Shown here: positions 45,914 to 58,225 of the stretch, piece after piece
Layout: every line of letters begins with the position of its first letter
Position numbering within the stretch: the stretch's first letter is position 1
Origin: Pseudolabrys sp.
GTDB taxonomy: Bacteria > Pseudomonadota > Alphaproteobacteria > Rhizobiales > Xanthobacteraceae
DNA: 64,000 nucleotides
Direction: 5' to 3'
NCBI GenBank assembly: GCA_017849615.1
Contig: JAFIGS010000031.1
Span: 53,640 to 117,639 of the forward strand
Notes under the pieces: model-generated
Databases searched by the model: none
What the model saw: only the letters and a program-made list of their open reading frames with translations
Told to the model about the DNA's origin: nothing
Program-made: the position numbers and the translations under genes

Positions 45914-46879
45914 TTGACCAGCCCGATCGTCATCATCCTCGCGCCGCCGGATGACGTGCATGCGCGCACGGTCGGCTGGGAGATCGAACGGCGCGGCGGC
46001 GAAGCCGTCATCCTGGACACCGCCGACTTCCCCACGCAGTGGCAGGTGAGCCTTTCAGCCACGCCCTCTCCCGATTTCACGCTGACCCTGGCGGACGGGC
46101 GCCGCATCGACGGCGACCATGTCACCGGCCTGTGGTGGCGCCGTGTGTCGGCCCATCGCATTCCCGATGAGGTCGCCGATCGCAAGCACCGCGAGTTCTG
46201 CCGCGACGAAGCGCGCGCCCTGCTCGACGGCTGGGCCTACGCGCTCGGCAACCGGGTGATGAACCCTCTGGCGACCGAACTGGCGGCGCGGCGCAAGCCC
46301 TATCAACTCGTGATGGCGGCGCGCCTGAAGCTCGACGTGCCCGTAACCTGCGTTACCAACAATCCGGCCGACGCCGCGGCCTTCGACACCGGCTGCCCGG
46401 AAGGCACGATCTACAAGGTGCTGACCGGCACCTCGTTTCAATTCACCGAAACCCGCGCCATGGGCGAAGCCGAGCGCAAGACCTTCGACCTGCTGCGGCT
46501 GGCGCCGGTGATCTTCCAGCAGCGCATCGACGGCAGCCCGGACGTGCGCGTCACCATCGTGGACGACCGCGTGTTCGCCGCCGAACTCGTCCCCCGGCAC
46601 CCCGAGGCGCAACTCGACTGGCGGCTCGACATGACCGTTGAGGCGCAGCCCCACGACCTGCCCGGCGACCTAGCGCAGCGCCTGCGGGCCTATCACCGCG
46701 CCATGGGTCTGCGTTACGGCGCCTACGATCTGCGCCGCGACGCGAGCGGCCGCTACGTGTTCTTCGAGGTGAATCCCGGCGGGCAATTCCTGTTCGTCGA
46801 GATCCAGGCCGGCCGCGCCATCAGCGCGGCCATCGCGGAGAGCCTGCTTGGCGGCGAGCCGCCCGCGGCCGGATTATGA
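45914..46879 (+). CDS. MvdC/MvdD-like ATP-grasp RiPP maturase
   Basis: 321 residues from a TTG start. ATP-grasp ligase of the type that joins Ser/Thr/Lys side chains to Asp/Glu in a peptide. The layout fits: VIILAPPDDVHARTVGWEIE (N-terminal domain), GLWWRRVSA near residue 72, NPLATELAARRKPYQLVMAA near residue 117, YKVLTG (ATP lysine), IFQQRIDGSPDVRVTIVDD near residue 200, and GLRYGAYDLRRDASGRYVFF with EVNPGGQFLFVE (metal-binding Glu/Asn) near residues 265-300. The start overlaps nothing; its 3' end overlaps the convergent MAPEG gene by 6 bases. No transporter or acetyltransferase is adjacent. Confidence 0.88.
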   Translation: MTSPIVIILAPPDDVHARTVGWEIERRGGEAVILDTADFPTQWQVSLSATPSPDFTLTLADGRRIDGDHVTGLWWRRVSAHRIPDEVADRKHREFCRDEARALLDGWAYALGNRVMNPLATELAARRKPYQLVMAARLKLDVPVTCVTNNPADAAAFDTGCPEGTIYKVLTGTSFQFTETRAMGEAERKTFDLLRLAPVIFQQRIDGSPDVRVTIVDDRVFAAELVPRHPEAQLDWRLDMTVEAQPHDLPGDLAQRLRAYHRAMGLRYGAYDLRRDASGRYVFFEVNPGGQFLFVEIQAGRAISAAIAESLLGGEPPAAGL

Positions 46880-47308
46880 AGCAACGACCGGGGCGGACAG
46901 ATAAATGCCGATGGCCAGCCAGACCCACATGATTATCAGCGCCAGAGCGCTGACGCCGAAACTCATGCCGCGATATTTCACCTGATTGCTGGTGACGTGG
47001 ATGTAGGCCTGCAGATAGCGGAAGACCACGTAGATCCAGGCCAGCACCACCATCGCCATGTCGGCATGCCGGGTGATGATCGCCAGAAGCACCGCGACAT
47101 AGAACAGCACCGGCATTTCAAACAGGTTGGCGTAGGCATTTTGCGCCTGCAGCGCGGGCTTGGGCCAGTTCGGCTCGCGCAGCGCGATGTCGCGGAAATG
47201 GGTCCCGGACATGAGGGCCTCGCGGCGGCGCTTGACCATCAAAATGCCGACCACGAAGACCAGAAGCACGAGAAGGAACAGCGGCAGTAGGATCGCCTGG
47301 ACCAGCAT
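46874..47308 (-). CDS. MAPEG family membrane protein
   Basis: 144 residues, four membrane helices. The family region is ALREPNWPKPALQAQNAYANLFEMPVLF near residues 44-70 and VFRYLQAYIHVTSNQVKYRG near 95. MAPEG proteins include glutathione-dependent microsomal transferases; bacterial members are mostly uncharacterised. The ATG at 47308 is chosen over a TTG two codons upstream. It is convergent with the ATP-grasp gene. Confidence 0.9.
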   Translation of the reverse strand: MLVQAILLPLFLLVLLVFVVGILMVKRRREALMSGTHFRDIALREPNWPKPALQAQNAYANLFEMPVLFYVAVLLAIITRHADMAMVVLAWIYVVFRYLQAYIHVTSNQVKYRGMSFGVSALALIIMWVWLAIGIYLSAPVVAS

Positions 47309-47472
47309 CGCCAAATCACCCCGGTTGAAAACTGCCTTGCGTTAGTCCCGCCGGTGCCCGCTGGCAAGCCGGGGCGACGGACCACTTTTGAGCCGGGCAA
47401 GACACCAGGCCGTCATTTCCAACAAAGGCCGGCGTGCTACGATACCGTTGCCTTCATCAGAGGAAACAACCG

Positions 47473-48396
47473 ATGCGCGTCCTTTCGGCAGCGGCCCTGG
47501 CCGCGGTTATCTCTTTGGCATCAATGGCTCCGGCCAGCGCCCGGGTCGAAAGCTTCCCCCGCGATTTCAAGATCCAGCGTATCAAGGCCGGCGATGCCAC
47601 GCTTTACGTCCGCGTCGGCGGCAAGGGCCCGGCGGTCGTGCTGCTGCACGGCTTCGGCGACACCGGCGACATGTGGGTGCCGGCCGCCAAGGCGTTAGCC
47701 AGCGACCATACCGTGATCGTGCCCGACCTCCGCGGCATGGGCCTGTCGTCGCAGCCCACGGGCGGCTACGACAAGAAAACGCAGGGCCAGGACATCGCCA
47801 GGGTGATGGACGCGCTCAAGGTCGACAAGGCCGACCTCGTCACCCACGATATCGGCAACATGGTCGGCTACGCGCTGGCCGCGCAGTATCCCGCCCGCAT
47901 CACCAAATGGGTGATCATCGATGCGCCGTTGCCCGGCATCGGGCCGTGGGACGAAATCCTGAAATCGCCCCTGCTCTGGCACTTCAATTTCCGCGGTCCG
48001 GACGTGGACCGACTGGTGAAGGGCCGCGAGCGCATCTATCTCGACCGTTTCTATAACGAACTGTCGGCCAACCCGAAGGCGATCGACGAACAAACGCGCA
48101 ATCATTATGCGCGGCTCTATGCCCGCCCCGGCAACATGCATTACGCCTTCGAGCAGTTCGCAACGTTCAACACCAAGGACGCCGCGGACAACAAGGAATT
48201 CGAGAAGAGCAAGCTGCCGATGCCGATCCTTGCGCTGGGCGCCGATCATTCCTTCGGCGACATGCAGGCCACCGTAATGCGCTTCGTCGGCACCAATGTC
48301 GAAGGCGGCATCGTCAAGAATTCCGGCCACTGGATCATGGAAGAACAGCCGGCGCAGACGGTCGGTCTAATCAAGACGTTTCTGGAGAAGAAGTAG
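47473..48396 (+). CDS. exported alpha/beta hydrolase, epoxide hydrolase/dehalogenase-like
   Basis: 307 residues with a signal peptide (MRVLSAAALAAVISLASM, cleaved near ASA) and AGGA 8 bases before ATG. The oxyanion motif HGFGDTGDMW is near residue 60. The nucleophile is Asp in LVTHDIGNMVGYALA near 130, which places it with the epoxide hydrolase/haloacid dehalogenase branch rather than serine esterases. The His is in NSGHWIMEEQP near the C terminus. The cap domain includes WHFNFRGPDV. The substrate is unknown. Confidence 0.88.
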   Translation: MRVLSAAALAAVISLASMAPASARVESFPRDFKIQRIKAGDATLYVRVGGKGPAVVLLHGFGDTGDMWVPAAKALASDHTVIVPDLRGMGLSSQPTGGYDKKTQGQDIARVMDALKVDKADLVTHDIGNMVGYALAAQYPARITKWVIIDAPLPGIGPWDEILKSPLLWHFNFRGPDVDRLVKGRERIYLDRFYNELSANPKAIDEQTRNHYARLYARPGNMHYAFEQFATFNTKDAADNKEFEKSKLPMPILALGADHSFGDMQATVMRFVGTNVEGGIVKNSGHWIMEEQPAQTVGLIKTFLEKK

Positions 48397-48455
48397 CTTC
48401 TCTTTATCCCTCCCCGCCAGGGGATGCGGACTGCCCGTGAAAGCTGCACATACTC

Positions 48456-48541
48456 CGTTCGCCCCCGCGAAAGCGGGGGCCCAGGTTCTTTTCTTTGTTG
48501 GGCAAAGACTGGGTCCCCGCGTCCGCGGGGACGAACGGACT
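48456..48541. repeat. intergenic palindrome, 'CGTTCGCCCCCGCG' family
   Basis: CCGTTCGCCCCCGCGAAAGCGGGGGCCCAGG begins the element and TGGGTCCCCGCGTCCGCGGGGACGAACGG ends it. Each half is a strong hairpin (CCCCCGC-GAAA-GCGGGGG and TCCCCGCG-TC-CGCGGGGA), and the outer ends CCGTTCG/CGAACGG pair. It separates two convergent genes. Confidence 0.7.
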
Positions 48542-48561
48542 ATTTTTTCGTGCGCTTTCTA

Positions 48562-51801
<3,240 letters not shown>

Positions 51802-51815
51802 TTCAAATTTTAGAC

Positions 51816-51911
51816 GTTAACCATGGAGACGGGTTAGGTTAACGAAGGCGGAGCCATGCCATGGACAACGCATTGACGCGCTGACAAATTTGCACCCGCA
51901 ATATGGTTAAC
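51816..51911. promoter_or_regulatory. three GTTAAC sites upstream of the TPR gene
   Basis: GTTAACCAT (51816-51824) and ATGGTTAAC (51903-51911) are exact reverse complements, and another GTTAAC lies at 51838-51843. TTAACCAT resembles a CtrA half-site known from Caulobacter. The full TTAA-N7-TTAA form is not present, so the assignment is tentative. Confidence 0.4.
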
Positions 51912-51927
51912 CTTCAAGGCCCCCGTC

Positions 51928-54291
51928 ATGCGTTCAAGGCGATCCGCAACGCTTGTTCAAGGCGCGCTCTGCGCGAGCCTTGCCGCGTCGGCGCTCGCCG
52001 CGCTGGCTGTTTATTCCGCGGATGACGCCGACGCGCAGGCGCGCATCTTTTATCGCGACCCGAGCGGTCAAAGCTTCGAGATGCGCACCGACAGCGGCGG
52101 CGCGCAGGCTTTCGCCGCGCGCTATGAAAAAAGAAAGGCGGGCACCAATGCGCTGAGCGGTCTGCCGGCCGCCGATCACAGCGACATCAAGCAGGCGATG
52201 CCGAAGGACCTGCCGCCGCGTCCGCGCGGCAGCGACGCGCGCATCTGCGCGACGCAGACCGAGAACCTCGCGCCCTACCGCCTCTCTTCCTGCACCAGCA
52301 TCATCGGCACCGGCAAGCTCAAGGGCGAGGCGCTTGGCGTCGCCTATGCGTTGCGCGGCCTCGCCTATCTCGACCGCCACGACATCGCCCACGCCATCGG
52401 CGACCTCAACCGCGCCATCGATCTGGCGCCGGACTTCGCCCCCGCCTATCAGAACCGCGGCAATGCCTGGTATGCGCGCGGCAATTTCGGTCAGGCCATC
52501 GCCGACTACGACAAGGCCATCGCGCTCGATCCGGGCTCGGCCTCGCCTTACATCAACCGCGCCGCGGTCAAGCGCGATCTCGGCTACAATGACGGCGCGC
52601 TGGCGGACTACGAGAAGGCCATCGCGCTGCGGCCCAATCACGCCAACGCCTATACCGGCCGCGGCCAGCTTTATCTGCGCGAGAACAATTACGCTCGCGC
52701 GCTCGAGGACTTCAACAATGCGGTGCGCCTCGCGCCTGACGCCGACACCCTCATGCTGCGCGCGCAGGCCCGCGAAGGGGCGAACGATCTCGACGGCGCC
52801 ATCCGCGACTACGACGAGACCTTGCGCAACGACCCCAGGAGCGTTGCCGCCCTGACCGCGCAGGCCGCGGTGTGGCGCAAGAAGGGCGACCTTGGCCGCA
52901 CCATCGCCGTGCTCGACCGCGCGCTGGCGCTCGACGACAACGAGTCGCTGGTGCTGCGCATGCGCGCCGAGGCCTGGCGCGACAAGGGCGACCGCAAGCG
53001 CGCCTACGCCGACATCGGCAAGGCGCTCAAGTCGCAATGGACCGTCAACGGCCTGCGCGTGCGCGGCAACCTCAAGCTCGACGACGGCGACGCCGACGGC
53101 GCGCTCAAGGACGCCGAGTCCATGTTCAAGATCGAACCCGACAATGCCGACGCCGCGGCTTTGCGCGGGTTGGCCTACGCGAAGAAGAAAAACTACGCCA
53201 AGGCCCTGCCCGATCTCGACAAGGCCGTCGCCGCCGACACCGACAACGCATTGGCCTTCGCCCAGCGCGGCTACATCTATGCGTCGAAGGACGACAACGA
53301 CAAGGCGCTGGCCGATTTCAACCGCGCCATCGAATTGAAGGTTTCAAACCCGGCGATCTACCGCGCCCGCGCCGAGATCCACAGCAGCAAGGGCAATCGC
53401 GCCAAGGCGCTGGCCGACCTCGATCAGGCCATCATTCTCGACGGCAAGCCCGCCGCGCCTTATCTTGAGCGCGCCAGCCTGCGCGCCGGAAATGGCGACA
53501 ATGCCGGCGCCCTCGCCGACTATGGCGTCGTAATCGCGCGCGAGCCGAACAACTTCCAGGCCTATTACGAACGCGGCAACCTCCACCTCGCCGCGCGCGA
53601 TCGCGACCGCGCCATGGCCGACTTCCGCAAGGCCGTGTCGCTCAACAACAAGATGACCGGCGCGCGACAGGCGCTGGCCGCGATCGAAGGCGACATCAAA
53701 CGCGAGCAGGACACCGCATTGCGCGAGGCCGAAGCGAAGAAGCGCGAGGCCGAGGCCCGCTTGCGCCAAGCGGAGAATGCGCGGCGCGAGGCGGCCGAAG
53801 CCGCGCGGCGCGAGGCCGACAACGCCCGCCGCGACGCCGACGCGAAGAAGCACGGCAAGGGCAAAAAGACCGCCGCGCGCGAGGAAGCGCCGCCGCCCGC
53901 CGCCGCCCCGGTCAAGCCCGAAAAGGTCGCCGTTGCCACGCCGCCGAAGGACCCGCGCGGCGGCGATGACGACGATGTCACCGCGACGACGCCGCTGCCG
54001 AAGCACCGCATCGAGCCTGCCGGGCCGGCGCGAAAGACCGGCAAGAAGAATGAGCCGAAGCGCGAGACCGCAAGCGAACGCAAGGAGCGCGAAGCCGCCG
54101 GGCGCAAGCAGGCGCGCATCGAGGCCGGGCGCGAGCGCCGCCAGCGCACGACGACCCGCATCGTTCGCGACGTCCCGCCGCCCCGCGCCAATTCGCACGC
54201 GCTGTCCGAGCGCGAAAAACGCGAGATGTATTTTCGGCAGATGGAAGCCCGCAAGCGCGGCGGCACCAAATTCACCGATATCTGGCCGTAG
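51928..54291 (+). CDS. exported TPR/coiled-coil protein
   Basis: 787 residues. An N-terminal signal anchor covers about residues 10-36 (LCASLAASALAALAVYSADD). Two cysteines, in RICATQ and SSCTSI near residues 107-122, come before the repeats. About 14 tetratricopeptide repeats follow from residue 137 to 600 (AYQNRGNAWYARGNFGQAIA is a canonical unit). A charged coiled coil of Glu/Ala/Arg repeats spans about 600-650. A basic, Pro-rich, disordered tail ends with REMYFRQMEARKRGGTKF. It is a scaffold; partner unknown. The three GTTAAC sites lie upstream, and the ABC permease gene is convergent. Confidence 0.85.
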   Translation: MRSRRSATLVQGALCASLAASALAALAVYSADDADAQARIFYRDPSGQSFEMRTDSGGAQAFAARYEKRKAGTNALSGLPAADHSDIKQAMPKDLPPRPRGSDARICATQTENLAPYRLSSCTSIIGTGKLKGEALGVAYALRGLAYLDRHDIAHAIGDLNRAIDLAPDFAPAYQNRGNAWYARGNFGQAIADYDKAIALDPGSASPYINRAAVKRDLGYNDGALADYEKAIALRPNHANAYTGRGQLYLRENNYARALEDFNNAVRLAPDADTLMLRAQAREGANDLDGAIRDYDETLRNDPRSVAALTAQAAVWRKKGDLGRTIAVLDRALALDDNESLVLRMRAEAWRDKGDRKRAYADIGKALKSQWTVNGLRVRGNLKLDDGDADGALKDAESMFKIEPDNADAAALRGLAYAKKKNYAKALPDLDKAVAADTDNALAFAQRGYIYASKDDNDKALADFNRAIELKVSNPAIYRARAEIHSSKGNRAKALADLDQAIILDGKPAAPYLERASLRAGNGDNAGALADYGVVIAREPNNFQAYYERGNLHLAARDRDRAMADFRKAVSLNNKMTGARQALAAIEGDIKREQDTALREAEAKKREAEARLRQAENARREAAEAARREADNARRDADAKKHGKGKKTAAREEAPPPAAAPVKPEKVAVATPPKDPRGGDDDDVTATTPLPKHRIEPAGPARKTGKKNEPKRETASERKEREAAGRKQARIEAGRERRQRTTTRIVRDVPPPRANSHALSEREKREMYFRQMEARKRGGTKFTDIWP

Positions 54292-54317
54292 CTCCGTCAT
54301 GCCGGGCGCGTTGCCCG

Positions 54318-55010
54318 CTATGGACGCGTTACGATCTGTGTCCGGCTGCGAAGATAGGCGACGCACTGCGACGCCGTGCAGCAGATCGCAAGATAGATTG
54401 CAGCAACCGTAAGATACATTTCGATAAGGCGGCCATTGAGCTGCGCTAGCTTGGACGCCGAACCGACGAGATCGGTCAGCGACAGCACATAGACCAGCGA
54501 CGTATCCTGGAACAGAATGATCGTCTGACTCAGGATGATCGGGCTCGTTACCCGAAAGACCTGCGGCAGAACGATCAAACGGTATGTTTTGTACGTGGAG
54601 AGCGATAGAGCCTTGGCCGCTTCGTATTGTCCTTTATGGACGGAGCGCAGCCCGACACGAATGATTTCGGAATAGTAAGCTGCCTCAAATAGCGAGAAGG
54701 TGATGAACGCCGTCCAAATGCCGCCGATAGGTATCGGACGGCCACGATTGAACAGCGCACCGGCAATCAGGGGAACGAGAAAGAAGAACCAGAACAAGAC
54801 CAGGATAAGCGGAATCGAGCGAATGAGCGCTACATAACCCCGCGCCAACTGCGCACCGACCGGCACCTCGAGGTGCTGAAGCAGCGCCAGCCCTATCCCA
54901 AGGACCATGCCGGCCGCAAATCCGACCGCTGTCAAGGAAAGCGAGAATTGAAGCCCGCTCCACAGGTAAGGCAGGTTTTCCCAGACAACGCTGAAATCGA
55001 GGCCCGTCAT
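54318..55010 (-). CDS. amino-acid ABC transporter permease (GltK-like)
   Basis: 230 residues, five helices, HisM/GltK type. It has an N-terminal LWSGLQFSLSLTAVGFAAGM, ARGYVALIRSIPLILVLFW near residue 57 and the EAA loop YEAAKALSLSTYKTYRLIVLPQ near residue 130, which docks the ATPase. Its ATG overlaps the stop of the upstream permease by one base. The ATPase subunit is missing in this window. Confidence 0.92.
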   Translation of the reverse strand: MTGLDFSVVWENLPYLWSGLQFSLSLTAVGFAAGMVLGIGLALLQHLEVPVGAQLARGYVALIRSIPLILVLFWFFFLVPLIAGALFNRGRPIPIGGIWTAFITFSLFEAAYYSEIIRVGLRSVHKGQYEAAKALSLSTYKTYRLIVLPQVFRVTSPIILSQTIILFQDTSLVYVLSLTDLVGSASKLAQLNGRLIEMYLTVAAIYLAICCTASQCVAYLRSRTQIVTRP

Positions 55011-55774
55011 TACCCTGCCCCATTGGGCACTTGGGCGAAAAGGCCATTTGTTCTCTTCTGTACGGCTGCGGTGCCCGGAATTCTGGCCTTGTTGTCGATC
55101 AGCAACATCAGCCGATAGGCCAGCAGCGCAAGGAGCAGATATATGATTGTGGCCGCCGCAAACGCCGCAAAGGTCTGGAACGTTTCTTCGCTGATTTGAC
55201 GGGATCTGGCGGTCAATTCCAGCAGGCCAATCGTGAGCGCGACGGACGTATTCTTGTAGATGCCCATGACCTCGCTGGTGAGACTCGGCACGATCAGGCG
55301 AAGCGCCTGCGGGACCAGAACCAAGTAATAGGTTTTTCGGCTGTTCAGTCCGAGTGCCGCCGCCGCTTCACGCTGCCCCGCCGGCAGCGCTTCCAATCCG
55401 GCCCGGACCTGCTCTGCAACACGCGCCGCCGTGTAAAAGGAAAGGCAAAGCAGCGCCGGAAAGAACTGACCCCACGGCGGGTTGAGTTGCTTGATCCAAG
55501 TGCCAATCGCCGCCGGCAGCAACTCCGGCAACACGAAATACCAAAGGAACATTTGAACAAGAACTGGAATATTCCGGAACACCTCGACATACACCCGCGA
55601 GGCGGGGGCAATGAAGCGGTTGCGAGACGTTCGGCCGACCCCGACGATTGTTCCTACAACGAATGCAATCAACCAGCCGAGGACCGCTAGCGATAACGTC
55701 CAGCCAAGGCCGGATAGAAGCCAAAGCAGATAGATTCTTCCGTCGGACCCTTGCTCAAACAACACGTTGAACAT
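55010..55774 (-). CDS. amino-acid ABC transporter permease (GltJ-like)
   Basis: 254 residues, about five to six helices. It shows VYVEVFRNIPVLVQMFLWYF near residue 62, the EAA loop REAAAALGLNSRKTYYLVLVPQ near 135, and a long last helix. With the second permease it should form the heterodimeric channel for an acidic or polar amino acid (glutamate/aspartate type). It overlaps the downstream permease gene by one base, and the binding-protein gene lies 60 bases upstream. Confidence 0.92.
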   Translation of the reverse strand: MFNVLFEQGSDGRIYLLWLLSGLGWTLSLAVLGWLIAFVVGTIVGVGRTSRNRFIAPASRVYVEVFRNIPVLVQMFLWYFVLPELLPAAIGTWIKQLNPPWGQFFPALLCLSFYTAARVAEQVRAGLEALPAGQREAAAALGLNSRKTYYLVLVPQALRLIVPSLTSEVMGIYKNTSVALTIGLLELTARSRQISEETFQTFAAFAAATIIYLLLALLAYRLMLLIDNKARIPGTAAVQKRTNGLFAQVPNGAG

Positions 55775-55834
55775 CGTCAGACCTCAATCAGTTTACGGAG
55801 CGATGCCGCCCGGCGCCGGCATCGCTCGCGACGG

Positions 55835-56725
55835 CTAGTATTCCACAACGTCGCTCGGCTTCGCGACACGTTCCTTGAGCGCGCTGCTCATGGAGAAATC
55901 AAGTTTCATGCCCTTCGGCGGAATGGCTGACATGAACCACTTGTCGTATATTTTCGTAAACTCACCGGATGCCATCAGCTTCTGGAGCACACCGTCGACA
56001 GCCTTCTTGAAGTCGGCATCGCCTTTCGCGAACATCAATCCGTAGTAAGTGATGTCATAAGAGGACTTGAGAAAAGCGAGGTCGTCCGGCTTGCCGTACT
56101 GCGCCTTGAGCCCGGCGAGAAGAATGTCGTCTTCCATGAAGGCGGCGGCGCGGCCCGACGTCAGGAGCAGGAACGACTCGGCGTGATCCTTGGCCTGAAT
56201 GACGTTCAAGCCAAGACCCTCCTTACGCGAAATATCCTGCGCGATGCTGACCGCATTCGACCCCTGCGTGACGACGACGGTCTTTCCTTTCAGGTCTTCG
56301 GCGGTCTTGAGCCCGCTCGATGCCATTGTCAGCCATGACGGCTGGCTGGCGAACGTCGATACGCTGAACATCACCTGCTCGAGCCGCTTCTTGCTGCTCG
56401 ACGTGCCGCCGCACTCGATATCGATCGTGCCGTTCTGGATCAGCGGGATACGGTTCGACGAATTGACCGGAACCAGCTTCACTTCAAGTTCCGGCACGCC
56501 GAGGTCCGCCTTGAGACGATCGACAAGGTGCGCGCAAAGATCGAGAGAGAAGCCGATCGGCTTCTGCTCGGCGCCAAGATACGAGAACGGAATGGACGAT
56601 TCCCGGTATCCGATCGAAATCGATTTCTTGGACTTGATGCTCTCAAGAGTGGAACCGGCATATGCCGCGGTCGCCGAAAGAACCGTGAGTGCCGTAGCCG
56701 ATAGGATCGAGCAAAGTTTGAGCAT
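55835..56725 (-). CDS. amino-acid ABC transporter substrate-binding protein (GltI-like)
   Basis: 296 residues with a signal peptide (MLKLCSILSATALTVLSATA, cleaved after AYA). Family 3 binding-protein features are IGYRESSIPFSYLGAEQKPI near residue 38, the NRIPLIQNGTIDIECGGTSS segment near 90 and LKGKTVVVTQGSNAVSIAQD near 145. These resemble GltI, so glutamate/aspartate or a related amino acid is the probable ligand. The class V PLP gene lies 84 bases upstream and shares the strand. Confidence 0.92.
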   Translation of the reverse strand: MLKLCSILSATALTVLSATAAYAGSTLESIKSKKSISIGYRESSIPFSYLGAEQKPIGFSLDLCAHLVDRLKADLGVPELEVKLVPVNSSNRIPLIQNGTIDIECGGTSSSKKRLEQVMFSVSTFASQPSWLTMASSGLKTAEDLKGKTVVVTQGSNAVSIAQDISRKEGLGLNVIQAKDHAESFLLLTSGRAAAFMEDDILLAGLKAQYGKPDDLAFLKSSYDITYYGLMFAKGDADFKKAVDGVLQKLMASGEFTKIYDKWFMSAIPPKGMKLDFSMSSALKERVAKPSDVVEY

Positions 56726-56809
56726 TGCTACCTCTCTGTTTGACGGTGAAAACTACCCCAGCAGCCTCTTGCTTCCTTGTGCAGAAGCAACCCCGCAAAC
56801 CTCGCCGGA

Positions 56810-57976
56810 TCAGGCCGCCCTGGACGATTTGCGGACCGCGACCGCCCGCTCGCCGACGACATTCAGAAACCGGTCTATGTCGGCAGACGTGTTGAACATG
56901 CCGAGCGAGATGCGGACGCCATCGCGTTCGGGCGAAACGCGCACCTGCTTCGAGGCCAAATAATCCAGCCATTCGCCGGCGGGGAGCGCCGCGACGTAAA
57001 TGTGGGGAGCGCGACGCGCGCGATCCCGGGGACCGACCAGTCTCACGCCCAGCTTGTCGAGGCCGGCGATGAGACGGTCGCCAAGCTCGAAACAATGGCT
57101 CTGAATATTCTGGACTCCGATGCCGCCGATAAGATCGAGCGCGGCGCCGAGAGCATGCGCGGCTGGCAGATTAAAATTGCCGATCTCGAACCGGCCGGCT
57201 GTTCTGGCCAGAGCCATATTGTTCGCGCGCGCGATCAAGTCCGCCGGCGGATGCTCGAGACTGATGGTCGCCAGGTATGCCGGTTCAAGTTCGACCCGCG
57301 TTCGATCCCAATAGAGAAGACCAAGCCCCTGCGGGACAAGCAGCCCCTTGTGCGTACCGGAGCCGATGAATGTGGCTCCGATTTTCTTCGCGTCGATCGG
57401 CACCACGCCGACCGCCTGCATGATGTCCAGCACGAAGTAAAGGTTCCGCTCTTTGCAGAACGCCCCGACGCTTTCGATGTCGAAGCAATGTCCGGCATGA
57501 AACGTCACATACGACATCGATATCGCGCGGGTCCTGGCGTCGACATACGGCCGGAAGCTTTCGGCATCGACCGTCTCGGCCATGGGAACAAACCGGACGT
57601 CAACGCCCTTCTTCGTCAGATTAAGAAATGCATAGGCATTGTTCGGGTGATCGCCTTCGATCAGAAGAACATTGTCCCCGGCCCGCAGAGGCAGGGCATT
57701 CGCGGCGACGTTCATCGCCTCGGAGGTGTTCTTCGTGAAGGCGATTTCCGTTTCGTCGGCATTCAGAAGCGCGGCGACCTTGCGGCGCGTATTTTCCAGA
57801 CGATCGAGCCAGATCGATTTTGGACCAGCTGTCTCGTAGCTTTCCCGGATAAAGGTTTCGAGCGCGGCCTTGACCGGCCCGGACATCGGCGCCTGGAAGC
57901 CGGAGTCGAGGTAGGTCATCTTCTCGGCGACAGGAAACAGGGCCCTGATAGCCTGCACATCGAAAAAGCCCGTCAC
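56810..57976 (-). CDS. class V aminotransferase-fold PLP enzyme
   Basis: 388 residues from the GTG at 57976 (GGAG 7 bases upstream). It is a fold-type I PLP enzyme of the cysteine desulfurase/isopenicillin-N-epimerase group: TYLDSGFQAPMSGPVKAALE near residue 20, FTKNTSEAMNVAANAL near 80, and the PLP-binding Lys in GSGTHKGLLVPQGLGLLYW near residue 210. The reaction is unknown; it could be racemisation, epimerisation, desulfuration or aminotransfer. The link to an amino-acid uptake system and an IclR regulator suggests catabolism of the imported compound. Confidence 0.88.
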   Translation of the reverse strand: MTGFFDVQAIRALFPVAEKMTYLDSGFQAPMSGPVKAALETFIRESYETAGPKSIWLDRLENTRRKVAALLNADETEIAFTKNTSEAMNVAANALPLRAGDNVLLIEGDHPNNAYAFLNLTKKGVDVRFVPMAETVDAESFRPYVDARTRAISMSYVTFHAGHCFDIESVGAFCKERNLYFVLDIMQAVGVVPIDAKKIGATFIGSGTHKGLLVPQGLGLLYWDRTRVELEPAYLATISLEHPPADLIARANNMALARTAGRFEIGNFNLPAAHALGAALDLIGGIGVQNIQSHCFELGDRLIAGLDKLGVRLVGPRDRARRAPHIYVAALPAGEWLDYLASKQVRVSPERDGVRISLGMFNTSADIDRFLNVVGERAVAVRKSSRAA

Positions 57977-58170
57977 TATCCAACTCCGATTGATTGACAA
58001 AACCTGTCCGTCACGGCGGAGAGCCGTGTCGGTTGCGCTGTAAGCCCGGAGCGGGCCGCGTTATGTGAGTGAATACCGTCGACTGGAGAACTATGCGGCC
58101 AACAGCCTCATCGAAATAATAGGAAGGCGGGGCGCGAAGTCTATCAGGACCTCACAAAACGAGTATCTTT

Positions 58171-58190
58171 AATTCCGAAAAATGAGAATT
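58171..58190. promoter_or_regulatory. possible IclR operator
   Basis: AATTC-N10-GAATT, an inverted repeat in an A/T-rich patch of the 249-base gap between the IclR gene and the PLP enzyme gene. The support is position and symmetry only. Confidence 0.3.
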
Positions 58191-58225
58191 GTTCGATTCG
58201 TTGATTTGGTCCGCCCTCGTCAACC

